Notes: generated by a model not told the origin, from the letters alone. A stretch of DNA of 64,000 nucleotides from Mauremys mutica (GCF_020497125.1 NC_059094.1:5497733-5561732), one strand, 5' to 3'; positions 23,475 through 36,017 are shown, counted from the stretch's first letter. Made by a program: numbers and translations.

Positions 23475-23605
23475 GAGGGCTCAATCCTGCAAAGATTTAC
23501 AGACATGCTTAACTTTATACGTCAGAATAGTCCCATTGAAATCAATGGAACTGCTCATATGCCTGAAGTTAAACACATGCATAACACTGTGCAAGATCAG
23601 GGCCC
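23475..23605. mobile_element. Palindromic MITE, 131 bp
   Basis: The ends 'gagggctcaatcctgcaaag' and 'gtgcaagatcagggccc' are inverted, with mirrored 'catgcttaacttta' and 'gaagttaaacacatgc' around the centre 'cccattgaaatcaatgg'. No coding content. Weaker relatives lie at 8690, 29925 and 52480. Confidence 0.75.
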
Positions 23606-23874
23606 ATAAGTGCAATTCACTGAATACACTGTTCATCCTGAATTATTCCTTTAGCTCTGTGGTTCTCTGTAAGTGACACCACTACTGTGCTATTCACTGA
23701 CTCATCTGTCATTAGTTAATAACACTGAGAGCACTAGTCCTGGGCCCAGACCCCAGGGTTCTGCTCTGCATGCTGAGGTTTACCTTCTCTTTGCCTCCTG
23801 CCCTTTAGCCCAATTTTCAATCCAGGACTTTATCTTTCAACCTGCCAAGCATCCCTGACAGCCTCTTCTGAGAA

Positions 23875-23945
23875 CTTATCAAAGGCTTTTAGAAAATATC
23901 AATAATTTATATTCACTGACTCCCTTTAATCCACTCCTACAGTTT
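23875..23945 (-). mobile_element. Short CR1 RT fragment, minus strand
   Basis: 'gaacttatcaaaggctttt' and 'agaaaatatcaataattta' are the complement of the CR1 palm A motif region (the LDFQKAFD type). It is only about 70 bases, next to an unrelated LINE. Confidence 0.5.
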
Positions 23946-24299
23946 GGTAGCACTTAAAGACAAGGCAGGTTAAAGGGACATTAGTTATTCTTGCTAGAGC
24001 TGAATTAGTGTCTCACTCTTTTAGGGAGGAGCTTTATAACTCTGTCCTTAAAGTTTTTCTCAACTCTTTTTCCTGACCTAAGGTTCTTCTTCTGATGAGG
24101 TATTTCCATTACTGGAAGTTTGTAACTATGGTAGTTCATTTTGTCTGGCTAATCTCTTTGTGGATGAATATGCCTTTTGATCTACCCAGGATAACATATT
24201 GTCCATCCAAGATCTTTTTTTCCTGCCTTGTGTTCTTCTGCTATCAAGTTTCCCTTCCAGTCCCCATAAACTTGCATCACCTACTGAAGCTCGTAAAAT

Positions 24300-25218
24300 G
24301 TGCCCTGGAAATCAAGTCTTTCTGTTCTCTAAGGTTAGCAGAATTCCAATACTTTTTCATTGGTCACATGATCTTTCCGCACTATTTTCAGAATTATTCT
24401 ATTACACCATAATTCAAAGGATTGTCATTTCTTTATTATCAATTGTTTGAATGTCTGTGTTTCACAACCATAATTTAACAGACCAAATGTAAGATTTTAA
24501 GAGCAGGAATTTAGTCTTCAGATTTATGTCCCTTCTCTTCATAAATTTATTCTTCCAGAATGTCTCTTTCACTGTTGCTATTCTGGCACTGACTTCAATA
24601 TTCAATCTTCTATCTTCTGTAATCAAAGATCCTTGCATACCACATAGTTTTAGTCCTGTTCACATTCATCTCTAGACCATATGCTTTGTCATATTCATAT
24701 ATAATCTCCACTAACTTCATCAGACCTTCTTCTGAATCAGTCAACAGTACTGTGTCATCTGCATATTGAATATTATTCACCCATTTTGCATTCATCTTAA
24801 TACCTTCTTGAGTTTCTTTGATTAATTTAATCAAACACTTGCTATAAATGTTGAATAAAGTCAGTGACATTATACACCCATGTCTTATTCCATTCTTGAT
24901 CTGTTAGATTTTCATCTCTCATTAAAATTGTCTTATGATTCCAGCATAATTGTTTATTAGTCGGAGTTCATGTCCATCTGTGCCCACAAATCTTAATATA
25001 CAGTATAGAGCAATTTGTACTGGTAGATTCTGTCAGATGCTTTCTGGAAGTCAATGAACTACAACTACACCGTTTTCCCCATTTCAACTGATCTTTCTAA
25101 CATGAGCTTCAAGTTAATAATGGCGTTTATCGTGTGCTTGCTACATTTGACACCTTATTGTTGTTTGCTTATTTCCTTATCAGTGTTTCCTTGAACTAAG
25201 ATTCACTGGTCTATAATT
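24300..25218 (-). mobile_element. Non-CR1 LINE relic (RTE-like), minus strand
   Basis: The minus-strand translation shows RT landmarks in order: 'NYRPVNLSS' near 25217-25191, 'VDFQKASDRI' (palm A) near 25050, 'MSLTLFNIYSK' near 24870, and a catalytic 'YADD' box near 24750 within 'VNNIQYADDTVLL'. Further down comes a C-terminal 'LKSYIWSV' segment near 24500, then 'KDHVTNEKVL' near 24370. This last region is typical of RTE-type and related LINEs and is absent from CR1. Many stops and frameshifts make it dead; the open part of 86 codons covers the YADD region only. The clade is an inference. Confidence 0.75.
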
Positions 25219-25431
25219 CCTGGGAATATCCATAGTACCTTTTAAAAGACCTGTTCCAATACCGGCCAAGTTTCTGCCCTCTGGGATAGTACAGTAATTG
25301 TTTACCATGATGCATTCTATCTATTTTGGTCAGTAGTTCAGCTATTTCCTTCCTATCTCTGGGATACATAATGAACCATCCATCTCCTGCTGTTCCAACA
25401 TCTCTGTTTCTGGGATCTCCCTTTCCCAGAG

Positions 25432-26525
25432 ACACATAGATTTTCAGGCCAGAAGGGACCATCATGATCATCTAGTCTGATCTCCTGCACATTGCAGGCC
25501 ACAGAACCTCCATGACCACTGTGTCATAGCTCTCTCCACCCACTCCTGAAATAGACCCTTAACCTCTGTCTGAGTCACTGAACTCCTCAAATCATGGTTT
25601 AAAGACTTCAAGTTACAAAGAATCCACAATTTACACTAGTTTAAACTTGCAAGTGACCCTTACCCCATACTGCAGAGGAAGGTGGAAAACCTACAGGGTC
25701 CCTGCCAATAGGACTTGGGGAAAATTCCTTCCCGACCCCAAATATAGCGATCAGTTAGACCCTGAGCACATGGGCAAGACTCACGAGCCAGACACCTGGG
25801 AAAGAATTCTCTGTAGTAACCCAGGCCCTCCCCATCTAGTGTCCCATCACCGGCCATTGGAGATATTTGCTGCTACCAGTTGCAGATCAGCTACATACCC
25901 ATTGTAGGTAGTCCCTTCATACTATCCCCTACATAAATGTATCAAGCTCAGTCTTGAAGCCAGTTAGGTTTCTTACCCCCACTACTCCTCTTGGAAGGCT
26001 GGTCCAGAACTTCGCTCCTCTGATGGTTAGAACCCTTTGTCTAATTTCAAGTCTAAACTTGTTGATGGCCAGTTTATATCCATTTGTTCTTGTGCCAACA
26101 TTAGTGCTTAACTTGAATAACTGCTCTCCCTCCCTGGTATTTATTCCTCTGATTTATTAATAGAGAGTGATCAGAGCTCCCCTCAGCCTTCTTTTGGTTA
26201 GGCTAAACAAGCCAAACTCTTTGAGTGTCCTCTCATAAGGTAGGTTTTCCATTCCTCAGATCAGCCTAGTAACCCTTCTCTGCACCTGTTCCAGTTTGAA
26301 TTCATCCTTCTTAAGCATGGAAGCCCAGAACTGCACACGGTATCCTGGATGAGGTCTCACCAGTGCCTGGTAATAACACCTCCTTGTCTCTACTGGAAAT
26401 ACTGCTTCACCAGCGCTACACATAAACATCATCCTAGGGCAGGTTTTCTCCCATCATTCTCTATGCTAAAGACAGATGCAAAGACATGTTTAGCAGCTCT
26501 GCAATCAGTCTCTTTTCTTTTTAAT
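25432..26525 (-). mobile_element. CR1 LINE, minus strand, with internal deletion
   Basis: The 3' end of the element lies at the left: 'agattttcaggccagaagg' and 'gaccatcatgatcatctag' near 25440-25477 are the complement of a CR1 tail. Moving right, 25650-26400 reads back through the 3' UTR and the ORF2 C-terminal region. From about 26400 the complement jumps to the region just upstream of the RT, so an internal part is missing. The same subfamily, on the other strand, lies at 60987-61466. Confidence 0.82.
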
Positions 26526-26780
26526 GAAAGCTGAGATTCACACAAACCACATGACTCCAAGCTCTGGGGCTTTGATCCCCACCCCACAAAATAAGACTCA
26601 AGATAAAAGCATGGAAGTTGTCCTCTTGGATTGCCCCCTTTTTAGCCCTGGCGGGCAGGTACATGTACTGATTCTCTGACTTCCTATTTCTGATTTTCTG
26701 GCAGGGCCCAGGCCGTAGGCTGGAGCTGGGGAGTGTGTGCACAACTCAGGAGAGGGGATCCTTGGCAAAAGTAGCTTTAA

Positions 26781-27835
26781 GCTTTAATTTGTCCAGGCTG
26801 CCAAAAGCATCAAAGGGACAATGTGGCACCCGGGGGCGGGGAAGCCTGGTCACGCTATCTTGTCCCTCGCTCGGCAGTGCTGGCAGCTGGGAGTGCGGTG
26901 TCTGAGCTCCTAGCCCGGCTCTGTGCCCCTGCCTGGAGAATCCCCTGGAGGAAACTCCAGGAGGCTAAATTCCAGCCCAGGCCCAGGAGATGAATTGTTA
27001 TTTATTAGGAATTTACAAATCCCCCCTCAATAAAAGGGGCAATCCCCCCTCCCCATGTTTTGTTTGTTTTTCGTACCAGCTCTAGAGCTGGTCAAAATGT
27101 TTCAAATTTCAACATTTCACATTTCAATTTTTTTAAAATCTGGGACAATGCTGAGAAATGTTTGTATCTCCCCCCCCCCCGCCCATTTTTCAGCCATCTC
27201 TCTTCTCTCTGGACACCGACAATGCTCCCCCCCCCCACCAAGGGACCTTGTCTGTGGGCAGTGTCCCAGTGTCGTTACTGAGTTGGACATGTTTCCCAGC
27301 AGGTTATCATGTGAGACTGGGGCCTGGTGTACACTGGGGGGCGGGTATCGATCTAAGATACGCAACTTCAGCTACAAGAATAGCGTAGCTGAAGTCGACG
27401 TATCTTAGGTCATCTTAGATTGATGTACTTCGCGTCCTCGTGGCGCGGGATCGATGGCCGCCGCTCCCCCATCGACTCCGCTTCCGCCTCTCGCCCTGGT
27501 GGAGTTCCGGAGTCGGCGGGAGTGCGTTCAAGGATTGATGTATCGTGTCTAGACGAACGTGATACATCGATCCCCGATAGATCGATCACTACCCGCCGAT
27601 CCAGCGGGTAGTGGAGACATACCCTTGGGTTCAGACACAGGAACTCAAATACCAATGCCCAATGCAAGGCAGCTCTGGAATTTACATGGAATTTATCTGA
27701 AACAACCTATTAGCTCCTCTCTTCCCCGAGGCAGGGCAAAGCAGGATTGCTGCCTGCAGCACGTTTTCAAGCACTCTCCCAGTGGTGAGGCGTCCTGTGG
27801 GAGCCCGTTCCACAGTCCAACAGCCAGTTTCTATA
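26781..27835 (-). repeat. Composite repeat, copy A
   Basis: This 1.06-kb unit is repeated in inverted orientation at 59651-60735. Read on the minus strand it has a CR1-like 3'-end fragment, a MITE (27319-27624), and then about 540 bases of unidentified sequence that include 'gagctggtacgaaaaacaaa' and 'aggggggatttgtaaattcc'. Because all modules and their junctions are shared, the two copies come from one ancestral unit. Copy A lacks about 45 bases near 27690 that copy B keeps. No coding capacity. Confidence 0.88.
27319..27624 (-). mobile_element. Hairpin-rich MITE in copy A
   Basis: Ends 'ggggcctggtgtacact' and 'agtggagacataccc' are inverted repeats of the 'gggtatgtctacact' type. Internal hairpins include 'cttcagctac' with 'gtagctgaag' (27367-27395) and 'actacccgc' with 'gcgggtagt' (27590-27613). 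It has many TCGA/ATCGAT words and no coding content. The counterpart is at 59909-60198. Confidence 0.8.
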
Positions 27836-28436
27836 CCCAGGCTCTCTCATTACATCCTGCTGCTTCTCCATGACCACAGTGTCATAGGAGGAGGAGTGGT
27901 GGGGAAAGCTATGTCTTGCCTTACTCATTGCAAACTTTTCTTCTTTGGCTTCAGTGGGTCCCGCCTCTTCCCCTGCTGGTAACACTTTCTTCCACTCCTG
28001 CCTCTCTAGCAAAATCCCCTTCTCTCTCAGTCCCTCCCTGCCTCTCTTGTACCAGAGCAAATGCTTGGTATCCTTCGTAAGGCCAGCATGCTGCAATCCC
28101 TTGGATTTTATTTGCTGTCTTATTCCCCTTGTTCTGTGTTGTTTAAACGAAACCTGTTTCGGTGGATATCTGCTTCAGAACCCACTTGGGAAAGCAACAG
28201 CAAAGGGGAGCCACAAGGACACTGTTCTCTGACCACAAGGACGGGGATAGGATCCAGGCAGCTAAATGAGGCATTATCCGTAAAGAATTGTAAATCGTCC
28301 GGTTATCAGCCATTGCCTGGCCATGCAGACAGGGAAGAGGAAATTTGCCAGCCGTAAAAAGCAATTCATAGGCAAGGGAGCCAAAGTTACCTCCTCGTAC
28401 TTGTCAACGCACCAGACGTCCCATTTTACCCCTGTG
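27836..28436. other. Unassigned non-coding DNA
   Basis: No gene or repeat family is recognised beyond the end of the composite repeat. Confidence 0.4.
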
Positions 28437-28870
28437 ATTATTATTATTTACATTAGCTCCCACTATGTGCTAGACATTTTCCAAGCCCTCAAGAATAACG
28501 GTTCCTGCCCCAAGGAGCTCACAATATAGGGACAGAGGTTGGGGGGAATTGGCTCAGAAATAGGCAATTTATATACTAGCCATTCAATCCACTGTGGGTA
28601 GCATGGCAGCAGAGGGATTTCAATGTACAGGCAGGAGGTTTGCAGGTCGGCTCAAGGGGCTGAACCATGCGTAGGGAGCTGCTTGGAAGATGGCACAGAG
28701 GTGGGTATAGGGGAAGCTGACAAAGGGCAGGACAGGGCTGGGAGAATTGGTGGAGCATGGCAGATGGAGGGCACACAACACAAATCATGGCAAGGGAGGA
28801 AAGCAGGGAGAAGCAGAGTTCTGTAGAGCTTTGAAGATGTGACACGAAGCTTACATGTGATGGGAGTCCA
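28437..28870 (+). repeat. Ancient SINE/LINE-tail relic
   Basis: 'tcccactatgtgctagaca', 'cctgccccaaggagctcac' and 'agagctttgaagatgtgac' follow the order of an old amniote repeat. The family is not certain, and the middle part is diverged. Confidence 0.4.
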
Positions 28871-28874
28871 TGGG

Positions 28875-29924
28875 GTAATTCCTTAGCAAGGGGCTGTGCC
28901 CACAATGGGCATAGTTTAAACTAAGCAATGATGGAGGCTGAGGTTGCTGGTGATTAAATTAATATTTCCTCTTTTGAACCGTTTTCCATTTCTGGCACAT
29001 TCTGCTCCAGTTCAAAAGATCAAACCCTAACAAAGATGAGATTAAAATGCCTAACAGGCACAGTGGCCAACTTTCACATGGTAAATAAGCACCCAACTTT
29101 CACAATTAGCCAAAATTCAAGCTAATCCCATTTCAAAACAAGGCCAAAACAAGCCAATCCCTAAGAACCCCAACACTCTATGTGACTAGACCCCCGGCGT
29201 GCAGTCTGGGACTGTGGTGGGCCCGCTGTGCACCCCGACTCTCTCCGACCCCTGGCCCCTGCTTTCTGGGAGCAGATAAAAAAAAAAGAAGCAACAAGCT
29301 ACAAACCAAAAACTACCCAATAAGCAACTCACAAGCCAATTAAGCCAAAACCAAGCCCAATTTCTGCATTTTTCCCCGCAGGTTTGGCATGTCTGCTAAC
29401 AGGAGACTTTTGTGTGGTGTTAAATTCAAGTTGTAGGCTAGTGCTGGTGACCTCACAATTGGAAGCTCTGCTGTTTGCTTTGAATCAGATACGGATGCGA
29501 CTCCATTCTTTGCATGATAAGACTCTAAAAACAAGACTGTGTAACTGGTCACAATTGGAGGAGGATTTTGGCAGGTTTGTAAGAAATCACGACAAGAGGA
29601 TAACTGGGTTTTCATTATAAATCTAATTTTCTCTGTCACGCACCCTCATTCACACACACAACTTTAGACAAAAAAACTTCCTTGGGCTTCAAAATCTTTG
29701 CAATTACTTTGGTACCAGAGTAGAATGTTTGCGACGTTTGAAATAAGTTGAACAAATCGTTATAGGACTTTCAATGCTACACTTTCTTAAAATGGAAGAG
29801 AGTCACGTTTGGAGAGTCCCTATAGTCAGCATGGTTTAATTTTTACACTTCAAGCTTTCTGTGCATGTAAATCTTCATGTTTACCTTCCCTTAATTTCAC
29901 CTTTCCGTATTGTTAAACAATAAG
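28875..29924. other. Unassigned A-rich DNA
   Basis: A-rich runs such as 29276-29289 and repeated 'caagcc' and 'aagcca' words near 29290-29360 suggest low complexity. No gene is recognised. Confidence 0.4.
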
Positions 29925-30055
29925 GCCCTGATTTTCAACAGCATATGAGCAGACAGAGTCCCTTGTGTAAAGGCCCACTGAAGTCAGTGGGTCTCCATGA
30001 AGGCATTGGTGGCCACTTACATGTACACAATTGCAAAACAAGGGTCTAATTTTTT
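29925..30055. repeat. Palindromic MITE relic
   Basis: The ends 'aaggccctgattttcaac' and 'ttgcaaaacaagggtc' are inverted around the centre 'cccactgaagtcagtggg' (29971-29989). It is the same design as the element at 23475. Confidence 0.55.
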
Positions 30056-32605
30056 TGTTCTGGACCATTTTTAGTGTATATCTATTTTAACTTGAATGTG
30101 AAGCAGCGACATTAACTGGAAGTTAGGCAAAAAAAACTTGGCTATGAATTGACATATAGTCAGGTACAGAATCCTGGCTGCTTTTCCTCACCCACACAAT
30201 GGAGGAACACGATTTAATTACTTTCTGCTGCAATGTGCCTGTACTGTATGGTTTTAGTCATGCATGAATTGGCAAGAGCTAACTGAAGAATAATTTTTCT
30301 TTTTGAGGACTGTCGATCAGAGTAAGTGATTTCCTTATATATAAGGATGTATAAAAATAATTAAAGAAATTTAAAAAGAAAATGAGAACCATGGTGGTTT
30401 CATGGCACTCGAACTTCCACAGCCCTGCAGTTTGGGTCAGACACAGAGCCAGGTTCTGGATCTTTCTGGAATGTGGTATGTTTGGGAACCACCAGAGCCT
30501 GCCAAGACCTGGGGAATGTATTCATGCTCTTCACCAAAACTCATTTGCAGAACTTGACTATTTCACTATTCCACTGGAGGGTGGGAGTCACTGTGATGAA
30601 TGGGGCTTTTCACAGTGTAAACAACCACCTTCCACCAGCTGGGCAGAATCAGCATTTTCATGTACTTGCTCCAGGGGGCAGGAGATTTGATATTTTCTAG
30701 GAAGTAAAAAGATTTTCATGGCAAAACGAGCATCCCCAGCCTGAGAACTGTTTGCATGGTGAAAAAATGTTGAAGCCAGATTGAATTTATTTTTCTCTTG
30801 CACCAACAAGCACACACAAGTGTACACACTCCCATGCCACAAACACGCAGACACACACATTCCTTTCTTTCCTATCTCAGCCAGCTTTGCAGACTTTGGG
30901 TAGAATTCATGCCCCATGGGAGCTCAGTGCAAGGTCCTCTGCAGCACACAAACATGCTGCACAAAGCATCTTCTGGCAGCGGAGCTGCACCTGGCTGCTT
31001 GCACATCCACTGCGGAAGGATCTCTGCGCTGACTCCACATAGGCTGGTGCAGACCACCTTACAGCTCAAGGGAAGGGCTGCAGATCCATGTTCATGCAGA
31101 TCCAATGGCCTCAGTAATAAGCCCCAAGAGTCCCTTGGAATGGGCTGGGTAGCAGCTGCAGAGAGGCTACACTGAGGCACTGCACCCATGGCCCTGGTTG
31201 TGGGCAGTAGATTTCACCTCCCTACCCATCCTCCATTCCACTCACTGATCGCCTGACTAACTGCAGCCTATGCCAAGAGAGTGAATTTCACCCTTTGGGA
31301 ATATTTGGGATTTCCATGCAATCCTAGAAACCTGCTGGATCAGCGAGACAAGCAGAATGACTGCCAACAGTGTGCTCGAGTGCATTTCCCACCTTCCTAG
31401 GAATAATGTACCACAACTTAACAGAGCTCAGCGAGGAAGTTTTGCTGCCAGAGTCTTTCTGGAGGGTAGAGGCAGAGGCTCTAGCCCCAAGCCCTGCTGT
31501 TACAGGGAAGATGGAGCATTTACATTTGCTTCTCTGCATAACTCAACCTTTTTTTCTTTAAATAAAAACAATAACAGAGCAAACCAGAACTTGCTGTGAC
31601 ATAAACCGACTCCCCATTACATACTGTACCTGTGGCGGTGTGAGTAATGGGTTACTCCCTGCCTAGCACAACACGACTGTTACTTAGCTAGCGCCTGTTG
31701 GTGCGCTCTGTTTACCCTGTCTTCTCTTTCCCTACCTTTTCATCACTCTCCTGTTATGTTTGCTCAGTTAAGTCATCAAAACAAGTTTTTTTTCCCTCTC
31801 TCTCTCTCTCCCTATGCTTAGCCCAAAGAGATCGACTAATCCTATGTAACCAAATTAGCATTTTGTTTGCTTAATACACCCTCCTTTACAACGTATGTAA
31901 ACAGCACTGAGATATGTCCATTTTAGGCCTGGTTTGCTGGAGAGAAGGAAGTTTAGAATCTCTAGTGAGAACACCAGCACGGGCAGGAGACGGGAAAAGG
32001 TTTTCTATCTGGTTAAGGGCATGAATTCTTTCTGCTATTTGTGTTTGTGCTTATGTTTTAAATTGACTTTTTCAATGCTTGACCGAGCCATTTATGGCAG
32101 CAAAATAAGTACTGCTACTACTATCTGCTCTTCTCCTGGCATCTCAGTCCTTGGACAGTAGAAGTGTATGAGGGGACAAGATTTCATGTTGTTTCCATCA
32201 TATAAAAATGATGAGGTTGCGGCGAGAGAGAAAAAAAACTAATCGATTTGGGTTTCTTTAGTATCTCTGGAATCCAGTTGCACAGCCCATAGATTTACAA
32301 CTAGAGATGGGCATAAGCCCCATCGTTTGGATATCAAATACTCCAGCGTTCGGACCCAAGCTGTTGGTTCAGCCCATTATAAACACAGAGGCCAATTGTA
32401 AAATGTGGGTCTGGTTTTCAGATTTCAAACACCTCCAAGGGTCGATTGATCAATCTATCTATCTTTGTTTTCACACTGCATCCATAGTTGTGATATCTGA
32501 GTTCTTTGTTCTGGGGTGGGGGGCTGTGTTTGGACCCAGGGATCAGACTTCTCTCTATCTATAACACACAAGTATAAGGGTTTTCAAGTAGGATGGTCTG
32601 AAGAG
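30056..32605. other. Unassigned non-coding DNA with a TC tract
   Basis: A T/C run lies at 31787-31812. No gene, domain or repeat family is recognised in the rest. Several overlapping open frames of 75-125 codons at 30382-31189 occur on both strands and have no domain; coding is not supported. Confidence 0.4.
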
Positions 32606-32856
32606 AACATAAGAATGACCATACCTGGGTCAGACCAATGGTCCATCTAGCCCAACATCCTGTCTCCCAACAATGGCCAATGCCAGGTGCTTCAGAGGCA
32701 ATGAATATGACAGGCAATCAAGTGATCCATCCCCTGTCGCCCATTCCCAGTTTCTGGCAGTCATAGGTTTAGGGACACCCAGAGCATGGGGTTGCATCTC
32801 TGACCATCTTGGCTAATAGCCATTGATCAACCTATCCTCCAGGAAATTATCACTCC
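32606..32856 (-). mobile_element. CR1 3' UTR fragment, minus strand
   Basis: 'ataagaatgaccatacctg', 'ggtcagaccaatggtccat' and 'gccaggtgcttcagaggca' are the complement of the 3' UTR of the CR1 subfamily at 20585 and 55275. It abuts the plus-strand CR1 at 32857 with no spacer. Confidence 0.85.
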
Positions 32857-33005
32857 CAGGAGGAAACTTAGGGTAGTAGCGGTTGGTGACTCTCTTCTGA
32901 GGGGGATGGAGGCACCCATCTGTGCCCTGACATGGCATCCCAGGAGGTATCCTACCTGCTAAGGGCCTGTATCCAAGACATTATGGAGGGATTGTCAAGG
33001 ATCTG

Positions 33006-33184
33006 GGGAGGGACAGCTCAGTGGTTTGAACATCAGCCTGCTAAACCACGGGTTGTGAGTTCAATCCCTGAGGGGGCCATTTAGGGATCTGGGGCAAAAA
33101 CCTGTCTGGGGATTGGTCCTGCTTTGAGCAGGGGGTTGGACTAGATGACCTCCTGAGATCCCTTCCATCCCTGATATTCTATGA
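33006..33184 (+). repeat. tRNA-headed SINE (Cry I-like) inside CR1 ORF1
   Basis: Box A region 'cagctcagtggtttgaac', box B 'gttgtgagttcaatccc', then 'agggatctggggcaaaaac'. The tail 'ggtcctgctttgagcaggg' through 'ctgatattctatga' is nearly identical to the CR1 3' end at 5450-5533. The head is tRNA-derived but cannot act as a tRNA, since the acceptor and anticodon arms are not maintained. The shared tail fits mobilisation by CR1 reverse transcriptase, an established model for turtle SINEs. It splits the esterase region of the host CR1. Confidence 0.92.
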
Positions 33185-35561
33185 CACACCATGCTACTCA
33201 TCCTTGTGGGCACTAACGATACTGCGAGGTATGACCGTCAGCAGATCAGAAGTGATCCAGGGCTCTGGGAGTAAGGGTGAAGGAGTTGGGAGCACAGGTG
33301 GTGTTCTCTTCGATCCTTCCGGTCAAGGGTAGGGGCCCAGGCAGAAACAGATGCATCCTGGAGGTGAATGCCTGGCTGCGAAGATGGTGTCACCAGGAGG
33401 GCTTCGGCTTCCTTGCTGTTCCAGGAAGGAGGACTGCTAAGCAGAGATGGGGGTACCTATTGAGGAAGGGGAAGAGTATATTTGGATCCAGACTGGCTAA
33501 TCTAGTGAGGAGGGCTTTAAACTAGGTGCGAAGGGGGCAGGTGACCAAAGCCCACAGGTAAGTCAAAAACATGGAGACCTGGGAGAAGGGTCAGAATTTG
33601 GGGGGCGCATGGGCTGTTATAGCAGGGATAAAGGAGAGACAAGACAGAACTGGGATTGGTGGGATAATATGCATGACTGGAATATTGGTATAGAAGGGTA
33701 CAGCTTGCTCAGGAAGGACAGGCAGGGAAAAAAGAGAGGAGGTGTTGCCTTATATATTAAAAATGTCTACACTTGGACTGAGGTTGAGATGGAAATAGGA
33801 GACAGACTTGTTGAAAATCTCTGGGTAAAGATAAAAGGGGTAAAAAACAAGGGTGATGTCATGGTAGGGGTCTACTACAGACCACCGAACCAGAAAAAAA
33901 GAGGTGGATGAGGCTTTTTGTAAGCAACTAACAAAATCATCCAAAGCACAGGACGTGCTAACGGGGACTTCAACTACCCAGACATCTGTTGGGAAAATAA
34001 TACAGCAGGGCACAGATTGTCCAACAAGTTTCTGGAATGTATTGGAGACAATTTTTTATTTCAGAAGGTGGAGAAAGCAACTAGGGGAGAGGCTGTTCTA
34101 GATTTGATTTTGACAAATAGGGAGGAACTGGTTGAGATTTTGAAAGTGGATGGCAGCTTGGGTGAAAGTGATCATGAAATGGTAGAGTTCAAGATTTTAA
34201 GGAACGGTAGGAGGGAAAATAGCAAAATAAAGACAATGGATTTCAAGAAGGCGACTTTAGCAAACTCAGGGAGTTGGTAGGTAAGATCCCATGGGAAGCA
34301 AGTCTAAGGGGAAAAAACAATTGAAGATAGTTGGCAGTTTTTCAGAGAGACATTATTAAGGACACAAAAGCAAACTATCCCACCGCGCAGGAAAGATAGG
34401 AAGTATGGCAAGAGACCACCCTGGCTTAACCAGGAGATCTTCAATGATCTGAAACTCAAAAAAGAGTCCTACAAAAAGTGGAAACAAGGTCAAATTACGA
34501 AAGATTAATATAAACAAATAACACAAGTATTTAGGGACAAAATGAGAAAGGCCAAGGCATAAAACGAGATCAAACTAGCTAGGGACATAAAGGTTAACAG
34601 GAACACATTCTACAAATACATTAGAAGCAAGAGGAAGACCAAGGACAGAGTAGGCCCATTACTCAATGAGGGGGAAAGACAATAATGGAAAATGTGGAAA
34701 TGGCAGAGGTGCTTAATGACTCCTTTGTTTCAGTTTTCACCAAGACGGGTGGTGCTGATTGGACGCCTAATGTAGTAAATGCCAATGAAAGTGAGGTAGG
34801 ATCAGAGGGTAAAATAGGGAAAGAACAAGTTAAAAAATATTTAGGCAAGTTAGATGTTTTCAAGTCACCAGGGCCTGATGAAATACATCCTAGAATACTC
34901 AAGGAGCTGACTGAGGAGATATCTGAGCCATTAGTGATTATCTTTGAAAAGTCATGGAAGACAGGAAAGATTCCAGAAGACTGGAAAAGGGCAAATATAG
35001 TGTCAATCTATAAAAAGGGAAATAAGGACAACCCAGGGAATTACAGAACAGTTGGCCTAACTTCTGTACCCAGAAAAATAATGGAGCAAATAATTACACA
35101 ATCAATTTGCAAACATCTAGAAGATAATAAGGTGAGAAGTAACAGTCAGCCTGGATTTATCAAGAGCAAATCATGTCAAACCAACCTGATAACTTTCTTT
35201 GACAGGGTAACAAGCTTCATGGATGGGGGGGGAGTGGTAAACCTGGTATTTCTTGGCTTTAGTAAAGCTTTAGATACTGTCTCACATCATCTTCTCATAA
35301 ACAAACTAGGGAAATGCAACCTAGATGGAGCTACCGTAAGGTGGGTGCATAACTGGTTGGAAAACTGTTCCCAGAGAGTAGGTATCAGTGGTTCACAGTC
35401 ATGCTGGAAGGGTAACATGAGTGGGGTCCCACAGGAATCAGTTCTGGGTCCGGTTCTGTTCAATATCTCCATCAATGATTTAGATAATGGCATAGAGATT
35501 ATACTTATAAAGTTTACAGACAATACGAAGCTGGGAGGGGTTGCAAGTGCTTTGGAGGATA

Positions 35562-36017
35562 TGTGACAGGATCAGGCCAGATGGCTACAGGAGAGTGATA
35601 GAAGGCAGATATATTAGCCCCAGGTTAAGTAGGTCCCCTTTCCCTGGGTAAGGTAACAGGGAAGGTTCCAGAACAATCAGGAGCTTTCTGGAAACAATTA
35701 AGGCAGACAGGCTGATTAGAACACCTGCAGCCAATCAAGAAGCTGCTAGAATCAATTAAGGCAGGCTAATCAGGGCACCTGGGTTTAAAAAGGAGCTCAC
35801 TTCAGTTTGTGGTGTGCGTGTGAGGAGCTGGGAGCAAGAGGTGCAAGGAGCTGAGAGTGAGAGGGTGTGCTGCTGGAGGACTGAGGAGTACAAGTGTTAG
35901 CAGACACAGGAGGAGTTGACCTGGACTGTGGGTTCCACCAGAGGGGAAGATCTCTGAGGTGGGCAAATCCGCCAATAAGCACAGTACCCACCAAGGTAGA
36001 GGAGGAACTTTGTCACA
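35562..36017 (+). repeat. Solo LTR of an endogenous retrovirus, 456 bp
   Basis: The ends are 'tgtgac' and 'gtcaca', a perfect 6-base inverted pair, and the flanks are the 4-base duplication 'gata' (35558-35561 and 36018-36021). Removing the LTR and one 'gata' restores a continuous CR1 alignment, so the boundaries are exact. A TATA-like 'gggtttaaaaaggagctc' lies near 35783, which sets the plus orientation. The 4-base duplication fits a class I ERV. No internal viral genes remain. Confidence 0.92.

Noticed and set aside
30382..31189. Host exon cluster suggested by several frames of 75-125 codons
   Set aside because: The frames overlap on both strands, no domain is recognised, and no convincing splice-site arrangement could be assigned by eye.
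33006..33090. Functional tRNA gene
   Set aside because: Box A- and box B-like segments are present, but no complete cloverleaf is maintained and a CR1-like tail follows. This is a SINE head.
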